A DNA stretch of 64,000 bases, from the NCBI RefSeq assembly GCF_009695775.1, contig NZ_VUNG01000003.1, positions 109,760 through 173,759 on the forward strand. The letters are read 5' to 3'. Below the pieces are notes generated by a model. That model made no database searches and was not told the origin of the DNA. It saw only the letters and a program-made list of their open reading frames with translations. The stretch's first letter is position 1. The number at the start of each line of letters is the position of its first letter. Source of the stretch: Hallella mizrahii. GTDB taxonomy: Bacteria; Bacteroidota; Bacteroidia; Bacteroidales; Bacteroidaceae. Position numbers and translations under genes: made by a program. Shown here in pieces: positions 18,403 through 27,532 of this stretch.

Positions 18403-18440
18403 ATAAAAAAAACCTTCTGCGCCATTGCAGAAGGCTTTTT
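18403..18440. terminator. Bidirectional terminator between symporter and korB
   Basis: CCTTCTGC at 18413-18420 pairs with GCAGAAGG at 18427-18434 around a GCCATT loop. An A-run precedes it and TTTTT follows, so it can end both the plus-strand symporter transcript and the minus-strand korAB transcript. Confidence 0.8.
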
Positions 18441-18480
18441 ATGTCGATTTGAGTTGAATCCTAAACGAAGGTTGAGACAG

Positions 18481-19506
18481 TTACTTCACCTCCCAAATGT
18501 CGTTGGTCTCGAGCAGTTCGGTGAAGTTGTGATAAGGCTTTTGCTTCTTCACGTCCTCGATCTGCTGGTTGACGGCATCGTCGTAGGTAGGTGCCTCCAC
18601 GTCACGGATGACGCCGAGTGCCACGGGGAAGCCGTGCTCGTTGTCCATCATGGCGAGTTTGAGCTGTAGAGTGTTGTCGGGATTGTGGCTGTCGTGGACG
18701 AGTACGTCGTCGATGGTGTAGCCGTCTTTGCCGAGTTCCACGACTTTCAGTCCGAAGCCCTCCTGTACGAGGCCGTATTCATTGTTGGGTCCGAAGACGA
18801 GCGGTTTGCCGTCCTCGACATAGATAGCGTTTTTGGAGCGTCCCTCACGTGTGTAGATAGGGTCGTAGGCTCCGTTGTTGAATATCATACAGTTTTGCAG
18901 AATCTCGCAGACGGCGGCACCTTTGTGATGGTAGGCAGCCTTGAGAATCTCCACGGTGTGGGCTGAGTCGGATGCCACGGCACGGGCAAAGAAGCGGCCG
19001 CGGGCACCGAAGCAAAGTTCTGCGGGACGGAAAGGATCCTCTACTGTGCCGTAGGGACTTGACTTCGAGACGAAGCCACGTGGCGACGTTGGCGAGTATT
19101 GGCCCTTGGTCAAACCGTAGATACGGTTGTTGAGCAGGATCATGTTCAGGTCAATATTGCGTCGCATGGCATGGATGAAGTGGTTGCCACCGATGGCCAG
19201 CCCGTCACCGTCGCCACTGATCTGCCAGATGGTGAGCTTTGGGTTGACAATTTTGGCACCCGTAGCCACGGCGGCAGCACGTCCGTGGATGGTCTGCATG
19301 GCGTAGGTGTTGACGTAGTAAGGCAGACGGCTTGAGCAGCCGATGCCTGAGATGACGGCGGTCTCGTAGGGCGGAACGCCGATTTCGGCCATTGCTTTCT
19401 GTAGGCTGGCCAAGAATGAATGGTCGCCGCAACCCGGGCACCAGCGTGGCTGGCCCTTCTTATAGTCGGCGGCGGTATAGGGTGATGTGCTTTGTTTTGC
19501 TTCCAT
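18481..19506 (-). CDS. korB: 2-oxoacid:ferredoxin oxidoreductase, beta subunit
   Basis: Thiamine-diphosphate subunit of 341 residues. The cluster-ligating WCPGCGDH lies near residue 22 and the ThDP/Mg site GDGDGLAIGGNHF near 100, followed by LNNRIYGLTKGQ. Together with KorA it oxidises a 2-oxoacid (2-oxoglutarate is the usual annotation) to acyl-CoA with ferredoxin as acceptor. The start at 19506 (MEAKQSTS) is preferred to an upstream ATG at 19530, as the family begins close to the ADYKKGQPRW segment. The start codon lies 60 bp after the korA stop, and both read on the minus strand, ending at the hairpin at 18403-18440. Confidence 0.92.
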   Translation of the reverse strand: MEAKQSTSPYTAADYKKGQPRWCPGCGDHSFLASLQKAMAEIGVPPYETAVISGIGCSSRLPYYVNTYAMQTIHGRAAAVATGAKIVNPKLTIWQISGDGDGLAIGGNHFIHAMRRNIDLNMILLNNRIYGLTKGQYSPTSPRGFVSKSSPYGTVEDPFRPAELCFGARGRFFARAVASDSAHTVEILKAAYHHKGAAVCEILQNCMIFNNGAYDPIYTREGRSKNAIYVEDGKPLVFGPNNEYGLVQEGFGLKVVELGKDGYTIDDVLVHDSHNPDNTLQLKLAMMDNEHGFPVALGVIRDVEAPTYDDAVNQQIEDVKKQKPYHNFTELLETNDIWEVK

Positions 19507-19566
19507 AATATTTGATTTTTGTTTAGGCAATGAGCCTATGATGCCGATAAAACCTTGCTGAGGCTG

Positions 19567-21465
19567 TTATTGCAGTACGCGGGTCTCAAAGGTTGGGCCG
19601 GTCATCTGTTCTTCCGGTGTGACGATGATCTTCTCAAAACCCTTGACGAGCTCGCTGACCACAAAGGGCTGGCCTTTGACCTGATTGTACTGGAAGGGAA
19701 CGAAGTCGTTGATGCGGATGCGAAGTAGGGCTGCCAACTGACCAAGGTTTTGCTCGGCGACGACGACCTTGCGGTATTTGAGCAGCACTTCGGCAGTGTT
19801 TTTCGGAAGCGGATTGACATATTTAAACTGTGCCAAGGCTACCTTGTATCCTTTCTTGCGCAGCTCGGTCATGGCAGAGTAGAGATGGCCATAGGTTGAA
19901 CCGAAGCCCACGATGAGCAGGTCAGCGTCGTCCTTGTCGCCCTCAACTTCCAAGTCTGGCACCTCGATGTCGGCGACTTTTTGGAAGCGCAGGTGGTCCA
20001 TCTTGTTGTGGTTCTCAGGTTCTGTTGAGATGGCACCGGTCTCGCCGTCCTTCTCCAGTCCGCCAAGGATATGGGTGTAGCCTTCCTGTCCGGGGATGGC
20101 CCAGTAGCGCACTTGGTTTTTCGGGTCGCGTTGGTAGGGTGTATACTTGTATTTCTGTTCCGGTGTGACGTAGTGGGGATGGATCGGCGGCATCTTTTTG
20201 ATGTCGGGCAGGCGCCATGCCGACGAGCCGTTGGCGATGAAGGCATCGGTGAGGAGCACCACCGGCGTGAGATGTTCCAGTGCTATTTTGGCGGCCATAT
20301 AGGCAGCGTCGAAGCAGTCGGTGGGACTGGTGGCGGCGATGACGGGCATTGGGCTTTCACCATTGCGGCCGTAGAGTACTTGCAGCAGGTCGGTCTGCTC
20401 GCTCTTCGTCGGTAAGCCCGTTGAGGGTCCGCCACGCTGCACGTCGATGACGACGAGCGGCAACTCATCAATGACAGCCAAGTTGATAGCCTCGCTCTTC
20501 AGACAGATGCCCGGTCCGGAGGTAGAAGTCACAGCCAGCGCGCCGGCGAATGATGCGCCGACAGCACTTGAGCAAGCACTGATCTCATCCTCGCTCTGCA
20601 CGGTGATGACGCCGAGACTCTTGTGCTTGGCCAGCTCATGGAGAATGTCGGTGGCGGGAGTGATGGGGTAGGAACCAAGATAGAGTTTCAGTCCGGCCCG
20701 CTCGGCTGCGGCGATGAGACCATAGGCAGTGGCTTTGTTGCCCGTGATGTCCATATAGCGTCCGGGCTGTTTGTGCTTGGTCTCGATGCGATAGGTAGAA
20801 GGCACGGAAGCGTGGGTGTTGGCACCATAGTGGTATCCGGCGTTGACGACCTTAATGTTGGCCTCTGCCACTCCGGGTTTCTTGGCGAATTTCTCCTTGA
20901 GGAAGTTGGCCACGAGGGTGAGGTCGCGGTTGAAGAGCCAGCAGACGAGGCCGAGAGCAAACATGTTGCGGCATTTCAGCACGGCCTTGGGCGGCATACT
21001 TTCGTCGGCCAGGCATTCCTTGACCATGCGTGTGATGGGGCATGCCACGACGCGGTCGGGGTCGATGCCCATCTCGCCGAGATAGTCATCGCTGTGGAAG
21101 TCGGCTTTCTTCAAGTCGACGGGGCCGAAGGAGTCGGTGTCGATGATGATACAAGCCTGTGGCTTGGCATACTGATATTGCGTCTTGAGAGCAGCGGCGT
21201 TCATGGCTACGAGCACGTCGCATTTGTCGCCTGGTGTATAGACTTTACCCTCGCCGATGTGTACCTGATAGCCCGACACGCCGGTGAGAGAGCCTTGCGG
21301 GGCGCGGATGTCAGCGGGATAGTCCGGAAATGTGGAGATGCCGTTGCCTACAGTGGCGGACACGGTGGAGAAGATGTTGCCGGCGAGCTGCATACCGTCG
21401 CCGGAGTCGCCCGAGAAGCGGACCACTACGTCTTCCAACTCTTTTACTTCTACTTTTTCTGCCAT
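19567..21465 (-). CDS. korA: 2-oxoacid:ferredoxin oxidoreductase, alpha subunit (gamma-alpha fusion)
   Basis: Protein of 632 residues that fuses the gamma domain (residues 1-190, starting VVVRFSGDSGDGMQLAG) to the alpha domain (from about 235, with GSYPITPATDILHELA, and SEDEISACSSAVGASF). This is the usual KorA layout in Bacteroidetes. It forms an alpha/beta complex with the korB product and supplies the CoA-side and substrate-side contacts. A good -33/-7 promoter lies upstream at 21504-21535. Substrate could be 2-oxoglutarate or a branched-chain/other 2-oxoacid; sequence alone does not decide. Confidence 0.92.
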   Translation of the reverse strand: MAEKVEVKELEDVVVRFSGDSGDGMQLAGNIFSTVSATVGNGISTFPDYPADIRAPQGSLTGVSGYQVHIGEGKVYTPGDKCDVLVAMNAAALKTQYQYAKPQACIIIDTDSFGPVDLKKADFHSDDYLGEMGIDPDRVVACPITRMVKECLADESMPPKAVLKCRNMFALGLVCWLFNRDLTLVANFLKEKFAKKPGVAEANIKVVNAGYHYGANTHASVPSTYRIETKHKQPGRYMDITGNKATAYGLIAAAERAGLKLYLGSYPITPATDILHELAKHKSLGVITVQSEDEISACSSAVGASFAGALAVTSTSGPGICLKSEAINLAVIDELPLVVIDVQRGGPSTGLPTKSEQTDLLQVLYGRNGESPMPVIAATSPTDCFDAAYMAAKIALEHLTPVVLLTDAFIANGSSAWRLPDIKKMPPIHPHYVTPEQKYKYTPYQRDPKNQVRYWAIPGQEGYTHILGGLEKDGETGAISTEPENHNKMDHLRFQKVADIEVPDLEVEGDKDDADLLIVGFGSTYGHLYSAMTELRKKGYKVALAQFKYVNPLPKNTAEVLLKYRKVVVAEQNLGQLAALLRIRINDFVPFQYNQVKGQPFVVSELVKGFEKIIVTPEEQMTGPTFETRVLQ

Positions 21466-21503
21466 AGAATGAACTTAAATTTAAGGTTTGTGTTTTCCGA
21501 TGG

Positions 21504-21535
21504 CAAAGTTATGATTTGTGGTTGACATAACCAAA
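21504..21535 (-). promoter_or_regulatory. korAB promoter
   Basis: On the minus strand TTTG (complement of 21532-21535), a 20-bp spacer and TAACTTTG (complement of 21504-21511). It matches the Bacteroidetes consensus exactly and gives a leader of about 33 nt. Confidence 0.8.
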
Positions 21536-21702
21536 TGTTTATACCGTTTTTTTTCCAAAATCAGTTCGAAATGGTGTAGTTATGAATCTCTTTTGCAATG
21601 TTTATGATAATCTTTTAAGTGTAGAATCTTGATAATGAAAGGAAAGAAAATAAATAGCTTGTATTTTACAGGATATACAAAACGCCTATTATGGAATAAA
21701 CA

Positions 21703-21741
21703 AAACATCCATGCTCTGGCAGTTGCGGAGCATGGATGTTT
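21703..21741 (-). terminator. metG terminator
   Basis: Fourteen-base arms at 21703-21716 and 21728-21741 pair perfectly around an 11-base loop. On the minus strand it is followed by TTTTGTTT. It lies 26 bp after the metG stop and separates metG from korAB. Confidence 0.85.
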
Positions 21742-21766
21742 GTTATAAAAGTTGTTTGTTTGTCGC

Positions 21767-23842
21767 TTATCCTACTTGTGAGCCCGGCTTAACTTCGCCG
21801 AGGGTGGTTGTGACGCTGAGCGATCCATCGAAGTTGAGGGCAGATAGGATCATACCCTGGCTCTCGATGCCCATCATCTTGCGCGGAGCAAGGTTGGCGA
21901 TGAAAAGCACATCCTTGCCGATAAGATCCTCGGGCTTGTAGAACTTGGCAATGCCGGAGAGGATTGTACGGTCTGTTCCGCTGCCATCATCGAGTGTGAA
22001 TTGCAGAAGTTTGTTGGACTTCTTCACCTTTTGGCAGTCTTTGATGTGTCCCACACGAATGTCAAGTTTCTCCCACTCGTCAAAGGGGATGTTGGCCTTG
22101 ATAGGCTCTGCCTTGTAGTCTTTGGCGGCCTCGGCAGCCTCATTGGCTTTTTTTGTGGCGGCGAGCTTGTCGAGCTGATACTGGATAGCCTCGTCTTCAA
22201 TCTTTTCGAAGAGCAACTGTGGCTCAGCAAGCTGATGACCGGCCTCGAGCAATGTCGTGCTGCCCAGCTCAGCCCAGTCGAAGGTCTTGAGGTTAATCAT
22301 CTCGCGCAGCTTCTTAGAACTGAACGGCAGGAACGGCTCAAAGGCAATGGCGAGGTTGGCAACCAACTGGAGTGAGATGTAGAGAATGGTCTCCACTCGT
22401 TTCGGGTCAGTCTTCCACACCTTCCACGGCTCGCACTCGGTGATGTATTTGTTGCCGATGCGTGCCAGGTTCATGGCTTCCTTCTGCGCCTCGCGGAACT
22501 TGAAGTTGTCGAGATACTGCTCCACCTTCTCTTTTACGTCCTTGAATTCCTGGATTGCCTGCTTGTCTACGTCGAGCAGTTCGCCGCATGCCGGCACCAC
22601 GCCGTTCCAGTATTTCTTGGTAAGCTGCAGGGCGCGATTGACGAAGTTGCCGTAGATAGCGACGAGCTCTGAGTTATTTCGCTCCTGGAAGTCTTTCCAC
22701 GTGAAGTTATTGTCCTTTGTCTCTGGTGCGTTGGCGGTGAGCACATAGCGTAGCACGTCCTGTTTGCCGGGGAAGTCCTTCAAGTATTCGTCGAGCCACA
22801 CAGCCCAGTTGCGTGAGGTACTGATCTTGTCGTTCTCAAGGTTGAGGAACTCGTTGGCCGGCACGTTGTCGGGGAGAATATAGCCACCATGGGCCTTGAG
22901 CATGACGGGGAAGATGAGGCAGTGGAATACGATGTTGTCCTTGCCGATAAAGTGGATAAGGCGTGTCTCAGGATCTTTCCACCATTTCTCCCATGAGCCC
23001 CAGCGCTCAGGTTCAGCGTCGCAGAGTTCCTTGGTGTTGGAGATATATCCGATAGGTGCGTCAAACCAGACATAGAGCACCTTCCCCTCGGCTCCCTCTA
23101 CGGGCACGGGAATACCCCAGTCGAGGTCGCGGGTCATAGCGCGCGGCTGCAAATCCATGTCGAGCCATGACTTGCACTGTCCGTAGACATTCGGGCGCCA
23201 CTCTTTGTGGCCCTCAAGAATCCATTGCTTCAGCCAGTCCTGATAGTTGTTCAGTGGCAAGTACCAGTTTTTAGTCTTACGCAGTTCCGGCTTTGCGCCG
23301 CTGATGGTAGAGTGTGGATTGATGAGTTCCATAGGGCTGAGGTCACTGCCGCATTTCTCGCATTGGTCGCCGTAGGCGTTAGGGTTGCCACAGTGAGGGC
23401 AGGTGCCCATGACGTAGCGGTCGGCGAGGAACTGCTTGGCCTCGGGGTCGTAGAGCTGTTCGCTTTCTTTCTCGATGAGCTTTCCGTCGTCGTAGAGTTT
23501 GCGGAAGAAGTCAGAAGCGAGCTTGCTGTGCACCTTGGATGTGGTACGGCTGTAGATATCGAATGAGATGCCGAACTCCTTAAAAGAGTCCTTAATGATC
23601 TTATGATAGCGGTCGCAGACATCTTGCGGTGTAATCCCTTCTTTTTTGGCGCGAATGGTGATGGGCACTCCGTGCTCGTCGCTACCGCCGATGAAGACCA
23701 CGTCTTGCTTCTTTAGGCGAAGATAGCGCACATAGATGTCGGCCGGAACATATACACCGGCGAGGTGACCGATGTGCACACCGCCGTTGGCATAGGGCAG
23801 TGCGGCGGTGACAGTGGTGCGTTTGAATTTCTTTTCTTCCAT
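21767..23842 (-). CDS. metG: Methionyl-tRNA synthetase with C-terminal tRNA-binding domain
   Basis: Class I synthetase of 691 residues that charges tRNA-Met. The HIGH motif is intact (VHIGHLAG near residue 22). The zinc knuckle has CPHC and CEKC near residues 145-160. The KMSKS loop is the variant KISTS ([10 protein letters not shown] near 345). The C-terminal 110 residues ([14 protein letters not shown] to the end) are the EMAPII/Trbp111-type tRNA-binding domain, common in this phylum. A -7 box lies at 23875-23882. The transcript ends at the hairpin at 21703-21741. Confidence 0.96.
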   Translation of the reverse strand: MEEKKFKRTTVTAALPYANGGVHIGHLAGVYVPADIYVRYLRLKKQDVVFIGGSDEHGVPITIRAKKEGITPQDVCDRYHKIIKDSFKEFGISFDIYSRTTSKVHSKLASDFFRKLYDDGKLIEKESEQLYDPEAKQFLADRYVMGTCPHCGNPNAYGDQCEKCGSDLSPMELINPHSTISGAKPELRKTKNWYLPLNNYQDWLKQWILEGHKEWRPNVYGQCKSWLDMDLQPRAMTRDLDWGIPVPVEGAEGKVLYVWFDAPIGYISNTKELCDAEPERWGSWEKWWKDPETRLIHFIGKDNIVFHCLIFPVMLKAHGGYILPDNVPANEFLNLENDKISTSRNWAVWLDEYLKDFPGKQDVLRYVLTANAPETKDNNFTWKDFQERNNSELVAIYGNFVNRALQLTKKYWNGVVPACGELLDVDKQAIQEFKDVKEKVEQYLDNFKFREAQKEAMNLARIGNKYITECEPWKVWKTDPKRVETILYISLQLVANLAIAFEPFLPFSSKKLREMINLKTFDWAELGSTTLLEAGHQLAEPQLLFEKIEDEAIQYQLDKLAATKKANEAAEAAKDYKAEPIKANIPFDEWEKLDIRVGHIKDCQKVKKSNKLLQFTLDDGSGTDRTILSGIAKFYKPEDLIGKDVLFIANLAPRKMMGIESQGMILSALNFDGSLSVTTTLGEVKPGSQVG

Positions 23843-23874
23843 CTTGATTGCTTATACTTATTTATATATAGGTG

Positions 23875-23882
23875 CAAAATTA
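23875..23882 (-). promoter_or_regulatory. -7 element of metG
   Basis: On the minus strand TAATTTTG, 32 bp upstream of the metG start. No convincing -33 element is present at the normal distance. Confidence 0.5.
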
Positions 23883-23940
23883 CAAAAAGGTTTTGAGAAA
23901 TCGGCAGTTACAGCCATGAATCATAAGACTGTAAAGAGGA

Positions 23941-23985
23941 AAAATCACGATTTTCTTTGGTATTCCACTCGTTTGCACTACCTTT
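23941..23985. repeat. 45-bp promoter repeat, upstream copy
   Basis: Identical to 24018-24062 apart from one base (G/A). The upstream copy contains TTTG and TACCTTT but has A where the -7 box needs G, so it is probably an inactive promoter duplicate. The period is 77 bp. Confidence 0.85.
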
Positions 23986-24017
23986 AAATAAGTTAGGCTG
24001 CACTCGGGAATACAAAG

Positions 24018-24062
24018 AAAATCACAATTTTCTTTGGTATTCCACTCGTTTGCACTACCTTT
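24018..24062. repeat. 45-bp promoter repeat, downstream copy
   Basis: Second copy of the direct repeat that begins at 23941. This one runs into an intact TACCTTTG and the ATG at 24068. Confidence 0.85.
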
Positions 24063-24063
24063 G
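24033..24063 (+). promoter_or_regulatory. Promoter of the 132-residue protein gene, ending at its start codon
   Basis: TTTG at 24033-24036, a 19-bp spacer, and TACCTTTG at 24056-24063. The ATG follows after four bases, so the transcript should be leaderless. The spacer is nearly the same as that of the PfkB-gene promoter at 55397-55427. Confidence 0.8.
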
Positions 24064-24067
24064 CACC

Positions 24068-24466
24068 ATGTTACAACGAGACTATTTCATCCGTATTCTT
24101 CAAGAGTTTATGGCTGCTGTGCAGCGTTTTCTTGAAAAGAAAGAGGAAGAGGGAAAGCGCGACGAAGCGTTGCGCGACCTCTACCGACAGTATATCGGCA
24201 ACTACGACGATCTGCGCAACCTCACCGCAGAAGAGGCTATCGCCTACGCCCACGATGTATGGGAGACAGACCGCAGGATGGGCAAGTTGGAAATGCTGGC
24301 TGGGCTGTGGCATGCCGAGGGCATGTACAAGGCGGATCCCTTGCGCACGATGCTTTTGGAAAAAGCCTTCCAACTCTATGACTATGTCGACACGCACAGT
24401 GGAGAGTACTCTCTGACACGCAAGGAGCGGATGCGTCAAATCAAAGAGCAGACACAAGCGCGTTAG
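24068..24466 (+). CDS. Hypothetical protein, helical, 132 residues
   Basis: I do not recognise a named family with confidence. The protein starts LQRDYFIRILQEFMAAVQRF, followed by a Lys/Glu-rich linker (KKEEEGKRDE) and TPR-like amphipathic helices (LRDLYRQYIG, LEMLAGLWHAEG, LLEKAFQLYDYV). No signal peptide or membrane segment; cytoplasmic. The start at 24068 is set by the promoter directly upstream; an in-frame ATG at 23957 would translate the promoter repeat. It stands between divergent metG and the MATE gene. Confidence 0.75.
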   Translation: MLQRDYFIRILQEFMAAVQRFLEKKEEEGKRDEALRDLYRQYIGNYDDLRNLTAEEAIAYAHDVWETDRRMGKLEMLAGLWHAEGMYKADPLRTMLLEKAFQLYDYVDTHSGEYSLTRKERMRQIKEQTQAR

Positions 24467-24545
24467 TGTTTGTAGCCATTTGATAAAAAAGGATACAGGG
24501 GATGGATCTTCCTCTGTACTCCTTATTATATATATAGGATAACAC

Positions 24546-25898
24546 ATGAACACAAATGTCAATGACATGACCACAGGCTCACCCGCCCGTGGCATTCTAC
24601 ATTTTGCCTTGCCACTGGTACTGGGCTATATACTCCAGCAGATGTATCAGGTTATCGATGCGGCCATCGTAGGGCGGTGGATCGGCGTGAACGCTTTGGC
24701 TGCCGTGGGAGCGTCGTCGTCGATCAACTTTCTGGTGATGGGATTTTGCAACGGATCGTGCGCCGGCTTTGCCATACCCGTGGCTCAAGCTTTCGGCGGC
24801 AAGGACTATCATAAGATGCGAAGCTATGTTGCCAATGCCGTGCGCATTGCCGTGGTTTTCGCAGCTGTCATCACTCTGCTCACTTGCATGTTCTGCACGA
24901 AGATCCTCGGACTGGTCAACACGCCGTCTGACATTTTCCGCGATGCTTGGACATTTCTTTTTCTGCAGTTTCTCGCCATTCCCTTTACCATGGGATACAA
25001 CCTGCTCTCGGGGTTCATTCGTGCCTTGGGCAACTCCAAGCAGCCTTTCTATTTCCTGATTCTGGCCTCGCTGGTCAACATTGCCCTCGACGTTTTGCTC
25101 ATTCTCATCTTGGGCATGGGCGTGGCTGGCGCCGGTGTAGCGACACTTTTGTCGCAGGCCTTTGCCACGGTGCTCTGCTGGCTCTACATCCGCGGCAAGA
25201 TGAGACTGCTCATCCCCACGGGCGAGGAACGCAGCTACGACAACAAGCGCGTGTCGATACTTCTCAACAACGGCGTGCCCATGGGGCTGCAATTCAGTAT
25301 TACGGGCATCGGCATTATCATGCTGCAAAGTGCCAACAATGCATTGGGAACGGTTTGCGTGGCTTCGTTTACGGCTGCCATGCGCATCAAATATCTCTTC
25401 ACCTGTGTTTTCGAGAATATTGGCGTAGCCATGGCCACCTACTGCGGACAAAACATCGGAGCGCGAAAGCTCGATCGCATACGCCGTGGCGTGAAGGATG
25501 CTATCGGCATTATGCTTGTCTATTTCGTGCTTACCGTGCTCATTATCTATCCTTTTGCCGACGATATGATGATGCTCTTTGTCAAGAGCGGTGAGCAAGA
25601 AGTAATCGACAACGCAGCGATGCTCATGCGCATCGCCAACTATTTTTATCCGGCTCTTGGTCTGCTCACCATCTTCCGCTATAGCATCCAAGGCTTGGGC
25701 TATTCCAATCTCTCGATGATGTCGGGCGTGATGGAGATGATCGCACGCTGCGGAGTGAGTCTGTGGCTCGTGCCGGCTTTAGCCTTCAAGGGCGTATGCT
25801 TTGGCGACCCGGTGGCCTGGATCTTCGCCGATCTCTTTCTCATCCCTGCCTTTCTGTGGCTCTATCATCATCTGAGGAAGGCGGTAACAGCGGCATAA
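24546..25898 (+). CDS. MATE family multidrug/sodium efflux transporter
   Basis: Integral membrane protein of 450 residues with about twelve hydrophobic segments in two related bundles, beginning SPARGILHFALPLVLGYILQQ and with GRWIGVNALAAVGASS near residue 40, which is typical of the DinF/NorM-type MATE family. The family exports cationic drugs or metabolites in exchange for Na+ or H+. The substrate is not readable here. The gene ends 10 bp before the convergent comM stop. Confidence 0.9.
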   Translation: MNTNVNDMTTGSPARGILHFALPLVLGYILQQMYQVIDAAIVGRWIGVNALAAVGASSSINFLVMGFCNGSCAGFAIPVAQAFGGKDYHKMRSYVANAVRIAVVFAAVITLLTCMFCTKILGLVNTPSDIFRDAWTFLFLQFLAIPFTMGYNLLSGFIRALGNSKQPFYFLILASLVNIALDVLLILILGMGVAGAGVATLLSQAFATVLCWLYIRGKMRLLIPTGEERSYDNKRVSILLNNGVPMGLQFSITGIGIIMLQSANNALGTVCVASFTAAMRIKYLFTCVFENIGVAMATYCGQNIGARKLDRIRRGVKDAIGIMLVYFVLTVLIIYPFADDMMMLFVKSGEQEVIDNAAMLMRIANYFYPALGLLTIFRYSIQGLGYSNLSMMSGVMEMIARCGVSLWLVPALAFKGVCFGDPVAWIFADLFLIPAFLWLYHHLRKAVTAA

Positions 25899-25908
25899 AG
25901 TCTCCACT

Positions 25909-27456
25909 TTACATGCCTCTTTCCGCCCAGTCGCCACGGTCGAGTTGCCGGTAGCCGATGGCTTCAGCGATGTGGTCGGGCAGAACGCTGTCGCTGCCTG
26001 CGAGGTCGGCGATGGTGCGTGCTACCTTCAGAATACGGGAGTAGGCACGAGCCGAGAGCGATAAGCGTTCCATTGCCGTGCGCAACAGCTCTATGCCGGC
26101 GGTGTCGGGCTCTGCAAAGCGATGGATGAGCCGCTCGGTCATCTGAGCATTGCAGTGGATAGCCGGACAATCGCGGAAGCGCTCGGTCTGTATGGCGCGC
26201 GCTTTGATCACGCGCTCACGAATCTTAGCCGAGGGTTCACCGGGCTCGCCCTTGGAGATGTCTTTGAAGGGCACTGGTGTGATCTCGCACTGAATGTCGA
26301 TACGGTCCATCAACGGACCGCTGATCTTGTTGAGGTATTTCTGTATCTGTCCCGGCGTACACACACAATGATGCGTCGGATCGCCGTAGTAGCCACACGG
26401 ACAAGGATTCATTGACGCCACAAACATGAAGCTACACGGATAGGTGACTGTGTACTTGGCCCGTGAGATGGTGATGACGCGATCTTCGAGCGGTTGGCGC
26501 AACACCTCCAGCGTATGCTTGTTAAACTCCGGCAACTCGTCGCAGAAGAGCACGCCGTTGTGCGCCAGGCTGATCTCGCCCGGCATCGGATTCATGCCGC
26601 CACCAACCAAAGCCACTTCAGAGATGGTGTGGTGGGGGGATCGGAACGGCCTTTGCGAGATAAGCGAGGAGCTTTTTCCCAGCGTTCCGGCGACGGAATG
26701 GATCTGTGTAGTCTCCAGGCTTTCCGAGAGCGTCAGCGGCGGCAAGATAGACGGCAGACGCTTTGCCATCATGCTTTTGCCCGATCCCGGCGGCCCGATC
26801 ATGATGAGGTTGTGCCCACCGGCGGCGGCCACTTCCAAGGCACGCTTCACGCTTTCCTGCCCGCGTACGTCGGCATAATCGAGGTCGAAATTATATTGCT
26901 GCTCATAGAAGATCTTTCGGGTATCGACCACCGTAGGTTCAAACTGCTTGACGCCTGTCAGGAATGCCACGACATCGGTCATGGTCTCCAGCCCATAGAC
27001 CTCGAGTTTGTTGACGATTGCTGCTTCATGGACGTTTTGCTTTGGGACGATCAGTCCTTTGAAATGTTCTGCCCTGGCTTTGATGGCGATAGGCAGAACG
27101 CCTTTCACCGGTTGCAGTTTCCCATCAAGACTGAGCTCGCCGACCATCATGTACCTGTCGAGCTCTGGCGCGTCCATCTGTCCCGACGCCGTGAGGATGG
27201 CGATTGCCAACGGCAGGTCGAAGCTGCTTCCTTCCTTACGCAAGTCGGCAGGGGCAAGGTTCACGGTCAGGTCAGCGCGCGGAAACTTGTAGCCGTTGTT
27301 CTGCATGGCGGCCGCAATGCGGTCACGCCCCTCGCGCACAGCCTCGTCGCCAAGGCCTGTGAGATGATACATCACGCCCCGTGTCAAGCTCACCTCGATG
27401 GTCACGGTCGTCACTTCCAAACCGTTGACAGCAGCACTGTAGGTTTTTACCAGCAT
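25909..27456 (-). CDS. comM: YifB/ComM family Mg-chelatase-like AAA+ ATPase
   Basis: Protein of 515 residues. The N-terminal Lon-like ChlI domain (residues 1-170) starts VKTYSAAVNGLEVTTV; the AAA+ core has Walker A GPPGSGKSMMAKRLP near residue 218 and Walker B VLFCDELPEFN near 300, with CPCGYYGDP near 355 and a C-terminal helical Mg_chelatase_C domain. ComM is a hexameric helicase for branch migration during natural transformation. Many non-transformable bacteria also carry the gene, so competence cannot be concluded. It reads 77 bp downstream of the thioredoxin-fold gene. Confidence 0.93.
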   Translation of the reverse strand: MLVKTYSAAVNGLEVTTVTIEVSLTRGVMYHLTGLGDEAVREGRDRIAAAMQNNGYKFPRADLTVNLAPADLRKEGSSFDLPLAIAILTASGQMDAPELDRYMMVGELSLDGKLQPVKGVLPIAIKARAEHFKGLIVPKQNVHEAAIVNKLEVYGLETMTDVVAFLTGVKQFEPTVVDTRKIFYEQQYNFDLDYADVRGQESVKRALEVAAAGGHNLIMIGPPGSGKSMMAKRLPSILPPLTLSESLETTQIHSVAGTLGKSSSLISQRPFRSPHHTISEVALVGGGMNPMPGEISLAHNGVLFCDELPEFNKHTLEVLRQPLEDRVITISRAKYTVTYPCSFMFVASMNPCPCGYYGDPTHHCVCTPGQIQKYLNKISGPLMDRIDIQCEITPVPFKDISKGEPGEPSAKIRERVIKARAIQTERFRDCPAIHCNAQMTERLIHRFAEPDTAGIELLRTAMERLSLSARAYSRILKVARTIADLAGSDSVLPDHIAEAIGYRQLDRGDWAERGM

Positions 27457-27532
27457 CGTTCTGCCTCCTCTTTGATTCCTCGGTTCCGTAAATCAGTCAT
27501 GCTCATCCCCCTATAATATTCTAACACAGTAA

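Noticed and set aside
20623..21525. Plus-strand frame of 300 codons over korA
   Set aside because: Antisense shadow of a highly conserved gene with strong codon bias.
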